Shown here one piece after another: positions 26,410 through 35,303 of a stretch of DNA of 64,000 nucleotides. The stretch is from Halobellus rarus (GTDB lineage: Archaea; Halobacteriota; Halobacteria; Halobacteriales; Haloferacaceae). The notes beneath the pieces were generated by a model that was not told the origin of the DNA, did no database searches, and worked only from the letters and a program-made list of their open reading frames with translations. Made by a program: the position numbers and the translations under genes. Each line of letters opens with the position of its first letter. Positions within the stretch are counted from its first letter, which is position 1. The stretch lies in contig NZ_JANHDI010000010.1 in NCBI RefSeq assembly GCF_024494595.1, positions 124,001 to 188,000 of the forward strand, written 5' to 3'.

Positions 26410-26427
26410 ATTTAGGGTGGCCTAAAT
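26410..26427. promoter_or_regulatory. Palindromic operator, DtxR/IdeR-like (proximal)
   Basis: ATTTAGG-GTGG-CCTAAAT is an 18-bp perfect palindrome ending 3 nt before the ATG at 26431. A repressor here would cover the transcription and translation start of the binding-protein gene, consistent with iron-dependent shut-off. Confidence 0.6.
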
Positions 26428-26430
26428 CGT

Positions 26431-27615
26431 ATGTCGAGAGACGCTGACGACGGGATCACGCGACGAGAGATCGTCCGGTACGGCGCAGCGATCACCGGTG
26501 CTGGCCTCTTCGCCGGATGTACCGGCGGATCGGACGGCGGAGCGGGCGCATCGAGTACCACGTCGGCAGAGGCGACTGCCGTAGAAAGCACGACCGAAGC
26601 GACGGCGTCGGCGGAGCCGTCGTACACCGTCGCCATCGAACCCGTGGGGGAGGTCGCTTTCGAATCGGTACCGGAGACCTGGGTCGCTAACAACGGAAGC
26701 TGGGCGGATATGGGGATCGCGCTCGGGCTGGAGCCGCCGAAGGGCGTCTGGCTCCCGAGCCGGTACCACACGCGCTACTACGACGAGATTCCGGGTGTGA
26801 GCGTCGACGGCGACACCATCCAACAGCTCTGGGGCGACGGCGGCGTCGGCAAAGAGCAGTTCTACGAACTCGACGCCGGCGTCCACGTGTTCGACCCGAA
26901 CTTCCTGCGTAACCGCGGCGAGTGGTCGGAAGACGACGTCGATGAACTGACGACTCAAATCGGGCCGGTCTTCGGGAACAGCATCTTCGGGCGGACCTAT
27001 CCGTGGCACGACGACTATCGGTACTACACCCTCTACGAGGCGTTCGAGAGGCTCTCACAGGTGTTCCAGCGAACCGATCGGTTCGAGGCGTTCGCGGCGC
27101 TCCACGGGGAGTTCCAGACGAACCTGCGGTCGGCCGTCTCCGAAGCGGGCGAGCGACCCTCCGCAGCGGTCGTCTGGGCGGGCGGCGACCAACCGGAGTC
27201 GTTCTATCCCTACGTGCAGAACGAGGGAACGAGCTTCAAGCACCTCGAAGACCTCGAAGTGGGAGATTCCCTCGCGAACACGAGCGTCAAGGACTTTCTC
27301 AGTAACCGGGGTGCGATCGACTACGAGACGCTGCTGGACGTCGATCCCGAGGTGCTGCTCGTCCGGGGGCAGGAGGCGAAGACGGCCGAGGAGTTCCGTG
27401 ACACGGTGGTCTCGTTTATGGAATCGCACGACGTCGCGAGCGAACTCACCGCGGTCGCGAACGGTGACGTCTACCGGGCGGGGCCGCTGTATCAGGGGCC
27501 GATCACGAACCTCGTCGTTACCGAGCGACTTGCGAGGACGCTGTACGGCGTCGAGGAGGAGCTGTTCGACCGACAGCGCGTCAGCGACATCGTGGCCGGT
27601 TCGTTCGAGGCGTAG
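26431..27615 (+). CDS. Iron(III)-siderophore-type ABC substrate-binding lipoprotein
   Basis: A 394-residue secreted protein with Tat signal (TRREIVRYGAA) and lipobox (LFAGCTG), then a Ser/Thr/Ala linker and a class-III (FhuD/BtuF-like) binding fold: a first lobe with VPETWVANNGSWADMGIALG, a long connecting helix, and a second lobe with DPEVLLVRGQEA and GDVYRAGPLYQGPITNLV. Class-III proteins bind Fe-siderophores, haem or cobalamin. The two palindromes just upstream favour iron. The usual FecCD permease and ATPase are not adjacent, so it must use a transporter encoded elsewhere. Confidence 0.85.
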   Translation: MSRDADDGITRREIVRYGAAITGAGLFAGCTGGSDGGAGASSTTSAEATAVESTTEATASAEPSYTVAIEPVGEVAFESVPETWVANNGSWADMGIALGLEPPKGVWLPSRYHTRYYDEIPGVSVDGDTIQQLWGDGGVGKEQFYELDAGVHVFDPNFLRNRGEWSEDDVDELTTQIGPVFGNSIFGRTYPWHDDYRYYTLYEAFERLSQVFQRTDRFEAFAALHGEFQTNLRSAVSEAGERPSAAVVWAGGDQPESFYPYVQNEGTSFKHLEDLEVGDSLANTSVKDFLSNRGAIDYETLLDVDPEVLLVRGQEAKTAEEFRDTVVSFMESHDVASELTAVANGDVYRAGPLYQGPITNLVVTERLARTLYGVEEELFDRQRVSDIVAGSFEA

Positions 27616-27699
27616 GCTTTCGGGCGAGCCTCGGAGCTGTCGGACCGAAGCCTCGAGAAACCGCGCTGTTCAATGTGTTCCAGCGGGTAGAGACAACCA

Positions 27700-27951
27700 A
27701 TGGCCGAAAAGCGCGCGACGGTGACCTGCCCCGAGTGCGGACAGCGGGAGACGTTCGACAAGCTCGCGCGGGCACGGGCGTTCATCGAGACCCACCGGTC
27801 CGAGACGGGACACGAGGCGACGTGGGAATTGCACCGACTCTCGCCGGGTGTCGAGCGCGCCGGGGACGACGCCGGCGTCTGCGGTCGGCCGGAGTGTACG
27901 ACCGAAGATTCGCCGCTCTATCTCGGCGACGACGCGAACGTCTGCGACTGA
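27700..27951 (+). CDS. Small zinc-ribbon protein (DUF7542-like)
   Basis: 83 residues. It begins MAEKRATVTCPECGQRETFD, with one CPECG knuckle; two further cysteines lie in GVCGRPECTTEDSPLY. A central helix (ARARAFIETHRSETGHEATWEL) carries two histidines that may complete a metal site. I recall a haloarchaeal family of this shape as DUF7542. Role unknown; possibly nucleic-acid or protein binding. Confidence 0.75.
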   Translation: MAEKRATVTCPECGQRETFDKLARARAFIETHRSETGHEATWELHRLSPGVERAGDDAGVCGRPECTTEDSPLYLGDDANVCD

Positions 27952-28002
27952 GGGAGAGTGCCGCCCTGAGGCGTCGATACGGTCCCGTATCCACGCCGCA
28001 CG

Positions 28003-28794
28003 CTACTCCGTGGCGAGCGCAGCGTCGAGCAGATCCCGCCGCCGTCGACACTCGCGGACGGCTCGCGCGAGTCCATCGAGCGCTGGATAGGTCGTGTCGC
28101 GATCGCCGAAGAGGTACTCCACGACCGCGTCGTGACCGATGCCCGCCTTCACGTCCGAGGACGTCACGGCGTCCAGAGTCGACTGTCGCGCTCGGATCGC
28201 GTCGTCGAGGTCGGCCTCCAGCGCGGTCGTCTGACGGCGACGCGCCCACAGTTCCGCGTCTTCACACAGCAGGCGGTCGGACTTGTCGACCGACGGGAGC
28301 GACGCTTCGACCCGCTTCAGCACCCCGATCGCATCGTCGAGCGACTCCAGTTCCCGTGCCAATACCCGGAGCATCACCCGGCCCTCGGCGAGGCGCTGGT
28401 CGACGGAATCGAGGACCGCCCGCCGGAGCGGCTCGGTGAATCGGTTGCCGCCGCCCTCGGTGGCGAGCGCGACGGCGACCTCCCCACTCAACTCCGCTGC
28501 GATAGCGGCGTGCACACCGCCGGAAGCGTCGTCGACGTGCGGCAACACCGACTCCTCGAAGGCCGCGCGAACCCGACGACACCCGCCGGTAGTCGTCGGC
28601 GCGCTCGCTGTCCACCCGACGGAGGACGGTCCGGTCGTCGCACCGGTATCGCCGAGATCAGCCGTCTCCGTCTCGGCGACCGTGCGACGGAATCGCTCGA
28701 ACCCGCGCTGTTGTCGCTCGGTTCGTCGCCGCTCGTCGCGGGCGGTTCGACGGGCCGCGGTCAGCTCGGAAACGGCGTCGCCGACGTCCGGCAC
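28003..28794 (-). CDS. Conserved haloarchaeal helical protein (DUF7260-like)
   Basis: 263 residues, mostly helical, rich in Arg, Glu and Asp. It opens with a coiled-coil-like stretch (AARRTARDERRRTERQQRGF, then FRRTVAE) and ends in a second helical block (CRRRRDLLDAALATE). No membrane helix or catalytic motif is visible. The N-terminal pattern matches what I remember of DUF7260. It is convergent with the zinc-ribbon gene and divergent from the alcohol dehydrogenase, so it is probably monocistronic. Confidence 0.65.
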   Translation of the reverse strand: MPDVGDAVSELTAARRTARDERRRTERQQRGFERFRRTVAETETADLGDTGATTGPSSVGWTASAPTTTGGCRRVRAAFEESVLPHVDDASGGVHAAIAAELSGEVAVALATEGGGNRFTEPLRRAVLDSVDQRLAEGRVMLRVLARELESLDDAIGVLKRVEASLPSVDKSDRLLCEDAELWARRRQTTALEADLDDAIRARQSTLDAVTSSDVKAGIGHDAVVEYLFGDRDTTYPALDGLARAVRECRRRRDLLDAALATE

Positions 28795-28996
28795 GGTCGT
28801 TCACCTCCGTACCGCTTCGAGTTCGGGCCGACGACCCCGCCCGATCGATCCGATCGACCGCGGGACGGAAGGGCGTTCCTGGGCACGCTTTTCGGTCCGC
28901 CTAAATCCTAATAACGGTTGCGCTCGGAGCGGGCGAAGGAGGGCCGCAGACCGATCTGATCCGCGGACTTTTCTTCGCGCCGGACGCAGTGGCAGT

Positions 28997-30034
28997 ATGC
29001 GCGCAGCAGTCTTTCACGGTCCCCGAGACGTTCGCGTCGAAGACGTTCCCGAACCGGAACTCGACGCCCCCACGGACGCCGTCGTCCGCGTGACCCACAC
29101 CGCGGTCTGCGGGTCGGACCTGTGGTTCTACCGGGGCGACAGCGACCGCGACGCGGGGTCGAAGGTCGGCCACGAGCCGATGGGGATCGTCGAGGCCGTC
29201 GGCGACGACGTCCGCTCCGTGGAACCGGGCGACCGCGTGCTCGCGCCGTTCAAGATCAGCTGCGGCTCCTGTGAGTTCTGTCGGAAGGGGCTACACACCT
29301 CATGTGTGAACGGTGACGGCTGGGGCGGCGACAACGGGGGCGCGCAGGGCGAGAAGGTCCGCTGCCCGCACGCCGACGGGACGCTCGTCCGTATCCCTGA
29401 TCGCTACGCCGACGACGAGGACGCCCTCCGCTCGCTGTTGCCACTCACTGACGTGATGGGCACGGGCCACCACGCCGCGGTGAGCGCGGGCGTCGAGGAA
29501 GGAGACACCTGCGTCGTCGTCGGCGACGGGGCGGTCGGCCTCTGCGGCGTGCTCGCTGCGCGCCGTCTCGGTGCGGAGCGGATCGTCGCCGTCGGCCACC
29601 ACGAGGACCGACTCGAACTGGCTGAAGAGTTCGGCGCGACCGACGTCGTCGCCGCGCGCGGTGAGGAAGCGGTCGAACAGGTCCACCAGGTGACGAACGG
29701 CGGCGCGAACCACGTGATGGAGTGCGTCGGCGCCGCGTCGTCGATGGAGACGGCCGTGGCGGTCTGCCGGCCCGGCGGCACCGTCGGCTACGTCGGCGTC
29801 CCCCACGGCCTCGACGGGGGCCTGGACCTCTTCTCGTTCTTCGGCGACAACGTGACGCTCCGCGGCGGCGTCGCGCCCGTGCGCGCCTACGCAGAGGAGT
29901 TGATGGCGGACGTCCTGCAGGGAACGCTCGACCCCTCGCCGGTGTTCACGAAGACCGTGGACTTAGAGAACGTCGCCGAGGGCTACCGCGCGATGGACGA
30001 GCGCGAGGCGATCAAGGTGCTCGTCGAGGTCTGA
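28997..30034 (+). CDS. Zinc-dependent alcohol dehydrogenase family protein
   Basis: A 345-residue medium-chain dehydrogenase/reductase. The catalytic zinc ligands are Cys38 (TAVCGSD) and His59-Glu60 (VGHEP). The structural zinc is held by four Cys in CGSCEFCRKGLHTSC. The Rossmann fold has VVGDGAVGLCGVLAA, and the following acidic-free AVGHHEDR turn does not settle NAD versus NADP. It oxidises an alcohol or reduces an aldehyde; the substrate is unknown. Start ATG 28997. Confidence 0.9.
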   Translation: MRAAVFHGPRDVRVEDVPEPELDAPTDAVVRVTHTAVCGSDLWFYRGDSDRDAGSKVGHEPMGIVEAVGDDVRSVEPGDRVLAPFKISCGSCEFCRKGLHTSCVNGDGWGGDNGGAQGEKVRCPHADGTLVRIPDRYADDEDALRSLLPLTDVMGTGHHAAVSAGVEEGDTCVVVGDGAVGLCGVLAARRLGAERIVAVGHHEDRLELAEEFGATDVVAARGEEAVEQVHQVTNGGANHVMECVGAASSMETAVAVCRPGGTVGYVGVPHGLDGGLDLFSFFGDNVTLRGGVAPVRAYAEELMADVLQGTLDPSPVFTKTVDLENVAEGYRAMDEREAIKVLVEV

Positions 30035-30045
30035 AGGGTTTCTAT

Positions 30046-30660
30046 TCACTCCACGCCGCCGACGCCCGAGGCCGCGTCGGGCAGGTCGTAGGGATCGGCG
30101 TCGAGACCGAGCGCTTCGAGCGCGGCCGCGAGGTGTTCGTCCTTCGCGTACTCCGCGCCGTCTTCGACGCGTAGCTCCTGGGCCTTCGCGAGCACCTCGC
30201 CGCGGCGGTCGTCAGGGATGTCGTACTTGTCGGTCGAGAGTTCGATCACGAGGCCGTTGTTGTCGTGGGTATAGAGAGAGAAGAAGATGCCCCGGTCGAA
30301 GACGTTGTAGTTGCGGCCGTCGTCGTCGAGCGCCGCCGCGACGTCCTCGAAGTCCTCCGGCGCGATGCTGAAACAGAGGTGATGGACGGAGCCGGTGCCG
30401 CCGCGCTGGGGACCGCGGTTCGATTCGCGGTCGCCGACGAACACCGTCAGGATTCGGCCGTCGCCCGTGTCGAAGAACAGGTGCGTCTGAGAGGGGTCGT
30501 CGAGGTTCGGCTGCCTGAGCACCAGCGGCATCCCGAGCAGGTCGCGATAGAACGCGAGAGTGTCCTCCTCGTTGCTCCCCCAGATGGTGATGTGGTCGGT
30601 CCCGGTCGTCTGAAACGGACTGTCCGGTCGTTCCGCGGTGACTGGCGGGTCGTCGCTCAT
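30046..30660 (-). CDS. VOC (glyoxalase/dioxygenase-fold) protein
   Basis: 204 residues. A single vicinal-oxygen-chelate module covers about residues 18-145: DHITIWGSNEEDTLAFYRDL supplies the first metal His, VHHLCFSI the second, and GLVIELST the Glu. The C-terminal 50 residues are an acidic helical tail. Ring-cleaving dioxygenases and glyoxalases share this fold; the metal and substrate cannot be told here. Convergent with the alcohol dehydrogenase. Confidence 0.85.
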   Translation of the reverse strand: MSDDPPVTAERPDSPFQTTGTDHITIWGSNEEDTLAFYRDLLGMPLVLRQPNLDDPSQTHLFFDTGDGRILTVFVGDRESNRGPQRGGTGSVHHLCFSIAPEDFEDVAAALDDDGRNYNVFDRGIFFSLYTHDNNGLVIELSTDKYDIPDDRRGEVLAKAQELRVEDGAEYAKDEHLAAALEALGLDADPYDLPDAASGVGGVE

Positions 30661-30760
30661 ACCCGCCGTAGAACGGCCACCGGCATAAGTGCCGGAGTGA
30701 CACCGATGTCACTTGCGGTGCATCGATCCGTTCCGATCCCGGAGACGGTTCCCTCTCCGG

Positions 30761-30910
30761 CTACTGGCCGACGAACGTGTCCCGGCGGTACCGACACTGC
30801 TCACAGAAGAACTGGGCGTAGCCGGCCGGCTGGACGCCGGTGAACGACATCTCTTCCCCGCAGTCGGGACACCACTTCTCGTCGACGCTCGACGGCCGCT
30901 GAATCGACAT
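30761..30910 (-). CDS. 49-residue double-CxxC zinc-ribbon microprotein
   Basis: It begins MSIQRPSSVDEKWCPDCGEE and has two knuckles, CPDCG and CEQC, spaced about 20 residues apart, the layout of the haloarchaeal CPxCG small zinc-finger proteins, several of which affect stress, motility or biofilm. Start ATG 30910 follows an A/T-rich TATA-like patch (TATACGG on the minus strand near 30930). It is far shorter than most genes and is easily missed. Confidence 0.75.
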   Translation of the reverse strand: MSIQRPSSVDEKWCPDCGEEMSFTGVQPAGYAQFFCEQCRYRRDTFVGQ

Positions 30911-31152
30911 ATCTCCACGGAGTGTGTGACCGTATATCAATCTGCCGAATATGTAATGATCGATGAATGTCGAATCGGTGAGAAGACGGGACGTCGTCGT
31001 TCCTGAAGGGGCGTCGTCTCGCACCGACGACTCGACGACGCGATGTCGCGATCGCCGGTGCGCGATCACAGTGGCGTTCGTACGTCTTCGCGCGCTCCCC
31101 GGTGCGGGCTCGAACGAGCGATGGTACGGACGCTACGATACGACGGTCCGTA

Positions 31153-31959
31153 TCAGTACCGCGAGGGGAGGTACGCGAAGCCGATCATAAAGACCGCCGT
31201 GAGGAACGAGACGATGCTAATTCCCCACAACCCGTTGATGTGGGTCTGGAAACGGTCGATGTCGTCGATCTGGCTGTTGTAGTTCTCGAAGTTCTGTGTC
31301 AGTTGCATCGTCGAATCGTCGGGGAAGTGCGCGAGGTACGTCTGATCTCCCAGCGTGACGTTGGCCTCGTCGCCGACGCTTATGGCGTTCGTCCGCGGAC
31401 CGGTCCAGGACAACTGCACGGCGTCCGCCGTCACGGAATCGACGGTGGTCGCGTTGCCCTCGTACTGGATCGTCTCTCCCTCGGCGTACGACTGCGTCTC
31501 GGGTTCCGGGAAGTACTCCGCGGCCGGAACGAGTTCCGAGTCGTTGAGCACGACGTATCGGGTGCCGTTCTGCTCGACCGTTTCCTCACTGGCGTCCGGG
31601 TCGTCCAGAAGGATCGCCGTCTCGTTGATCTCTTCGCGGAGCGTGAACTCGGTGGGTTCGTCGCCGTCAGCGACGAGCACTCGCCACTCCTCGCCGTCGA
31701 CGGTCTGCGTGGAGTCGTTTTCCCAAGTGACGGTGTACTCTGCAGACTCCTCGGTGTACTGCAGTTCACCGCTGCCGTCGGAGACGCTCGAAACCGTGTA
31801 GGTCTGGTCTCCGACCTGGAACTGGTCACCCTGTGCGAGTTCGTACTCGGGGTTGTCGAACTCGACGGTCGGTGTCTGCGCGGTCGCGATGAGCGAGTAC
31901 GAAGCCGCACCGATAACGATGAAGAGTGCGACGTAGATCGCCGCGGCGCGTCGTTGCAT
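31153..31959 (-). CDS. Secreted-domain membrane protein with N- and C-terminal helices
   Basis: 268 residues. The first helix (AAAIYVALFIVIGAASYSLI) and the last (GISIVSFLTAVFMIGFAYLP) bracket an acidic, beta-rich domain of about 200 residues with many Thr/Asn sites suited to glycosylation (NETA, NGT, NVT). Topology suggests a large external domain fixed at both ends. Start at ATG 31959 (MQRRAAA) gives the usual positive charge before the helix. The function is unknown, with relatives I believe widespread in haloarchaea. Confidence 0.75.
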   Translation of the reverse strand: MQRRAAAIYVALFIVIGAASYSLIATAQTPTVEFDNPEYELAQGDQFQVGDQTYTVSSVSDGSGELQYTEESAEYTVTWENDSTQTVDGEEWRVLVADGDEPTEFTLREEINETAILLDDPDASEETVEQNGTRYVVLNDSELVPAAEYFPEPETQSYAEGETIQYEGNATTVDSVTADAVQLSWTGPRTNAISVGDEANVTLGDQTYLAHFPDDSTMQLTQNFENYNSQIDDIDRFQTHINGLWGISIVSFLTAVFMIGFAYLPSRY

Positions 31960-32181
31960 ATCTCCGGATTTGATCACGTGGCGTATAACGGTTACCGTTT
32001 TCTCGAACGTTCGTGGCGAGACTCGGCCCCACGCTCGAGTGTCCGATCTCAGGTCGGCAGGTCTTCACGGCGTTTTGAGGCGAAAACCGCTACGACGGTC
32101 GTAGAAGGAATCCGACGAGACAAACCACTATATTCACCGGAAGGGAATCGGAGACCAGCGTCCGCCGGGTCGCGACTGTCA

Positions 32182-33150
32182 ATGATCACTATTCACAACG
32201 GAATTCCGACGGCGGCAGAGTTACGCGCGTTTGCTCTGAAATATCGACGATCCGGCCCGGATCCTCGAACCACCGCCCGTCGGTTGGCTTCGATCGAGGC
32301 CAACGAGGAGGTCCTAGAGATACTATCGGAACCGTTCACGTCGGTCGAGGATACCCACGACCGGCTGGTGCGGACGGAACAGTCCTTTCGCGAGCGCAGC
32401 GACCGCCGATCGGTGTTTCTCACGGTGTACACGCGAATGACCGCGGCCGTTCGGTCGGGCATCCGGTCTGGACGCTTCGCTAACGAGGAGTGGGCGAGAA
32501 GATACCTAGTCGCGTTCGCGAACTACTATCGACGGGCGCTCCTCGCGTTCGAGCGCCGCGACTTCGAGGCTGTCCCCGCCCCGTGGCGAATCGGATTCAC
32601 GGCGTCGGTCCGGGGCGATTCCTTGATCGCACAGGACGCGCTGTCGGGCATCAACGCGCACATCAACTACGATCTCACGTACACTCTCGACGACGTGGGG
32701 ATCGACCCGGATCGCGACGCGAAGCGGGCGGACCACGATCAGATCAACGAGGTCCTGAACCGGCTCATCGATACCGTTCAGGATGTCCTGGTGGATGTGT
32801 ACTCCGCCGTCGGAATCTCCCAAATCGACGATCTGCTCGGCCAGCTCGACGAGCAACTCGCATTTCTCGGACTCACGCGGAGTCGGCAATTCGCCTGGCG
32901 GAACGCCGTGTTACTCGCTGACCTACCGTGGCAAGCGATCGAGAGATACGTCGACTGGCGGACGCAAACCGTCGCGACCGGGATCGCGCAGTTCGTCCTC
33001 GCTCCCCGGACGACTTCTGCGACGTACGACCCACTTCGGAGCGCCGAAGCCGACCACCGGACAGTCGCCGCGTTTCACGAGGCGTTCGAAGACCGAGTCC
33101 CCGAACGACTGCTCGGTAATGCAACTCGGCTCGACCACGTCAGAGAATAA
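32182..33150 (+). CDS. DUF5995 family protein
   Basis: 322 residues, soluble and helical. Recognised by ALSGINAHINYDLTYTLDD (the conserved NAHINYDL core) and by DHDQINEVLNRLIDTVQDVL; a second conserved block is FAWRNAVLLADLP. The NAHI-type histidine with downstream His/Asp residues suggests a metal or catalytic site, but no activity is established. It is the last gene with clearly chromosomal composition: the DNA becomes A/T-rich within about 20 nt of its stop. Confidence 0.8.
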   Translation: MITIHNGIPTAAELRAFALKYRRSGPDPRTTARRLASIEANEEVLEILSEPFTSVEDTHDRLVRTEQSFRERSDRRSVFLTVYTRMTAAVRSGIRSGRFANEEWARRYLVAFANYYRRALLAFERRDFEAVPAPWRIGFTASVRGDSLIAQDALSGINAHINYDLTYTLDDVGIDPDRDAKRADHDQINEVLNRLIDTVQDVLVDVYSAVGISQIDDLLGQLDEQLAFLGLTRSRQFAWRNAVLLADLPWQAIERYVDWRTQTVATGIAQFVLAPRTTSATYDPLRSAEADHRTVAAFHEAFEDRVPERLLGNATRLDHVRE

Positions 33151-33160
33151 AACGAATTGT

Positions 33161-33199
33161 AAAGCCAAGGGCCGGCTTTAGGGCTAAGGGTTAAAGCCC
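33161..33199. repeat. Nested inverted repeats at the left edge of the island
   Basis: AAAGCC (33161-33166) pairs with GGCTTT (33174-33179); then GGGCT (33181-33185) pairs with AGCCC within AAAGCCC (33193-33199). The four AAAGCC/GGCTTT-type half-sites, placed between the last chromosomal gene and a tyrosine recombinase, look like recombinase arm or attachment sites, or a terminator. No tRNA is next to them. Confidence 0.4.
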
Positions 33200-33223
33200 A
33201 GCAAATAAAGAATATAAACAGAG

Positions 33224-34522
33224 ATGGGGACACGAGATCAAATCGAGAACCTGCAAAAACGAATCAAGAAACGTTCAGGTCTGGCCGATGAGCCCCCCGA
33301 AGACGAAGACGCACCAACTATCTCCGAGGACGATGCCGAGGTCCTCCTCGAGTTCAGCCGGCAACTCGACCTGCTCAGTTCGAAGTATACTGACTACAGG
33401 CATCTCAAACTTCTCCGTCACTGCGTCATTATGGCGGAGCAGGTCGGTGGGCTCGCCGAGGCGCTCGAAAGTCGAGACGCCGCCGAGGAAGTCGTCGTAT
33501 GGATCAACAGAGAGCGTGGTGTCCCCGAATACAGTGAAGAGACCAACCAAGACTATCGAGTTGCTCTCCGGATCTTCGGGAAGCGAACTCTCAAGTTGGC
33601 TGATGATGAGGTTCCGGACTCACTAGCGTGGGTTCCAACAGGTACGAGCAATTCCTACGACCCCTCTCCCAGTCGGTCCAATATGTTAGACTGGAAGGAA
33701 GCGAAGAGGATGGCCATCGAGGGGACAACCAATCACCGCGACAAGGCCCTCATCACAGTGGCTCACGAACTCGGACCGCGGGGAGAAGAAATGCACGGGG
33801 TCCGGATGAAGCAAGTGAATGACGCGGATCACGGGATCCAGATCAGTCTCGATGGGAAGCAGGGGGAACATTCGGTCACGCTAATCAACAGCGTCCCCTA
33901 CTTACAGCAGTGGCTCAGCGAACATCCTGCTCCAGACGATGACGAGGCATACCTCTGGTGTAACCTGGACGATCCCCACGATAACGCGAGCTATCAGACG
34001 TTCCTCGGTCGGTTCAAAGAGGCAGGACGTCGAGTCGAGATGGACAAGCCCGTCACGCCTACGAACTTCCGAAAGTCGAACACGTACTGGCTCGCCAAAC
34101 AGGGCGCAAATGAGTCATTCATCAACGAGCGTCAGGGCAGAAAGGCGACTTCTGACCACGCTCGACGGTATATCGCAGAGTTCGGACCGGAAAACGAGAA
34201 CAATCAGTACGCGGAACTTCAGGGGCTCGAAGTACAAACAGCGAAGACGGAAGATCGGACTCCGCTCACGTGCCCTCGGTGTGATAAGCAGACCCCACGT
34301 GACGAACCGTTCTGCGTCTGGTGTCACCAAGCGATGGAGCCCGAGGCGGTACAGGAACTCGAAGAGCGAGAGGATGAACAGCGGCGAAAGCTACTCCGGA
34401 TTGCCCAAGATAATCCGGAACTCCTCCAAACACTTGAAGAGATGGAACCGCTGATTGAAGCACTTGGTGGTGATGCAGAACTGATCGATGCAGCAGCGAG
34501 CTTTACCGAAGCAGTCGAGTGA
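33224..34522 (+). CDS. Tyrosine recombinase / integrase with C-terminal zinc ribbon
   Basis: A 432-residue site-specific recombinase. The N-terminal SAM-like DNA-binding domain runs to about residue 150. The catalytic domain carries the first Arg in ELGPRGEE (about 184), the second in TPTNFRKSN (about 282) where the usual His of HxxR is Asn, and the Tyr nucleophile in ARRYIAEF (about 315). After it comes a zinc ribbon (CPRCD, CVWCHQ) and an acidic coiled tail. It probably moves the island or a relic of it. It starts at ATG 33224; a TATA-like AATATAAAC only 5 nt upstream is oddly close to the start. Confidence 0.85.
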   Translation: MGTRDQIENLQKRIKKRSGLADEPPEDEDAPTISEDDAEVLLEFSRQLDLLSSKYTDYRHLKLLRHCVIMAEQVGGLAEALESRDAAEEVVVWINRERGVPEYSEETNQDYRVALRIFGKRTLKLADDEVPDSLAWVPTGTSNSYDPSPSRSNMLDWKEAKRMAIEGTTNHRDKALITVAHELGPRGEEMHGVRMKQVNDADHGIQISLDGKQGEHSVTLINSVPYLQQWLSEHPAPDDDEAYLWCNLDDPHDNASYQTFLGRFKEAGRRVEMDKPVTPTNFRKSNTYWLAKQGANESFINERQGRKATSDHARRYIAEFGPENENNQYAELQGLEVQTAKTEDRTPLTCPRCDKQTPRDEPFCVWCHQAMEPEAVQELEEREDEQRRKLLRIAQDNPELLQTLEEMEPLIEALGGDAELIDAAASFTEAVE

Positions 34523-34623
34523 GACGAGGAGGATTGAGATCGGCTTCCGGTTCCTGTTGGCCGGAATGGATCTATTGTAGAATAGTTCACAGACCTCCAG
34601 TGTGATCAGTCAATAACAGAATC

Positions 34624-34968
34624 ATGGACGACTCCCGAGGTCACGAGCCGTTCCCAGTACTCCCGGATACCGACGAGTACGAGACTCTCAGTTTCCTTGT
34701 GCGCAATCAGGGTGAGCGGTTCACTCCCTCCGGAATCGCTGTACACGCGGACGTCAGCGAAGCAAGTGCGCCTGAAACCTTGCATAATCTCCTCGAAAAG
34801 AATCTCGTCGAACACGAACAGGGAGATTACTACGTTAACTCAGATCGTGCAGAAGATATCAAATCTCGACTTGAGTCGGTAGACGCCGCTAAACGCCTAC
34901 ATAAGACTGCTCCCGACGACGATATGTACGCAGTAACTGATTGGGTAAAGAAATTGAATTCCTCTTGA
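34624..34968 (+). CDS. Small winged-helix transcription regulator
   Basis: 114 residues. DEYETLSFLVRNQGERFTPS then GIAVHADVSEASAPETLHNL form the helix-turn-helix, with the wing in LVEHEQGDYYVNSD. The C-terminus is a short helix. The shape matches MarR/Arc-type haloarchaeal regulators, many of which are antitoxins, but no toxin gene follows: the next object, 6 nt after the stop, is a MITE. It could autoregulate or control the upstream recombinase. Confidence 0.7.
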   Translation: MDDSRGHEPFPVLPDTDEYETLSFLVRNQGERFTPSGIAVHADVSEASAPETLHNLLEKNLVEHEQGDYYVNSDRAEDIKSRLESVDAAKRLHKTAPDDDMYAVTDWVKKLNSS

Positions 34969-34981
34969 GAGAGAGTTATAC

Positions 34982-35202
34982 TGCTCTATTGAAAATGGAA
35001 GACAGCGTCGGGTTTCTGCGAATTTAGCTGTGAAGACCAAGTATATTTCATTATGAAATTGGGGAAATGTATTTGGATAGGATTATCTCGCCAGTGAGCA
35101 GAAGAATAGATTGGAAATCAAAATCATCCTCCGCTCAAGGGACAGAAAAACTCAGCTCAAAATCCATCAATCCCGCCGCTGTACCGCATTTTCAATAGAG
35201 CA
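34982..35202. mobile_element. 221-bp MITE with perfect 16-bp ends and 8-bp target duplication
   Basis: Left end TGCTCTATTGAAAATG (34982-34997) is the exact reverse complement of the right end CATTTTCAATAGAGCA (35187-35202), and the symmetry continues imperfectly inward for about 30 bp. Both ends are flanked by AGTTATAC (34974-34981, 35203-35210), an 8-bp target-site duplication. No coding frame is inside. The TGCTCTATTGAAA tip and 8-bp duplication resemble IS6-family termini, so an IS6-type transposase elsewhere may mobilise it. Confidence 0.85.
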
Positions 35203-35303
35203 AGTTATACAACAGTTCCAACACCCCATTCCCCGCTATGTGTGCTCAGTACGGAGCTGAGCTATAGATGTTATGTGCCGGGTAGGGGATACCGCTCAAT
35301 GCA

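Noticed and set aside
28891-28908. TTCGGTCCGCCTAAAT as a third iron operator before the alcohol dehydrogenase
   Set aside because: Only one half-site (CCTAA) is present; the other arm does not match, so chance is likely.
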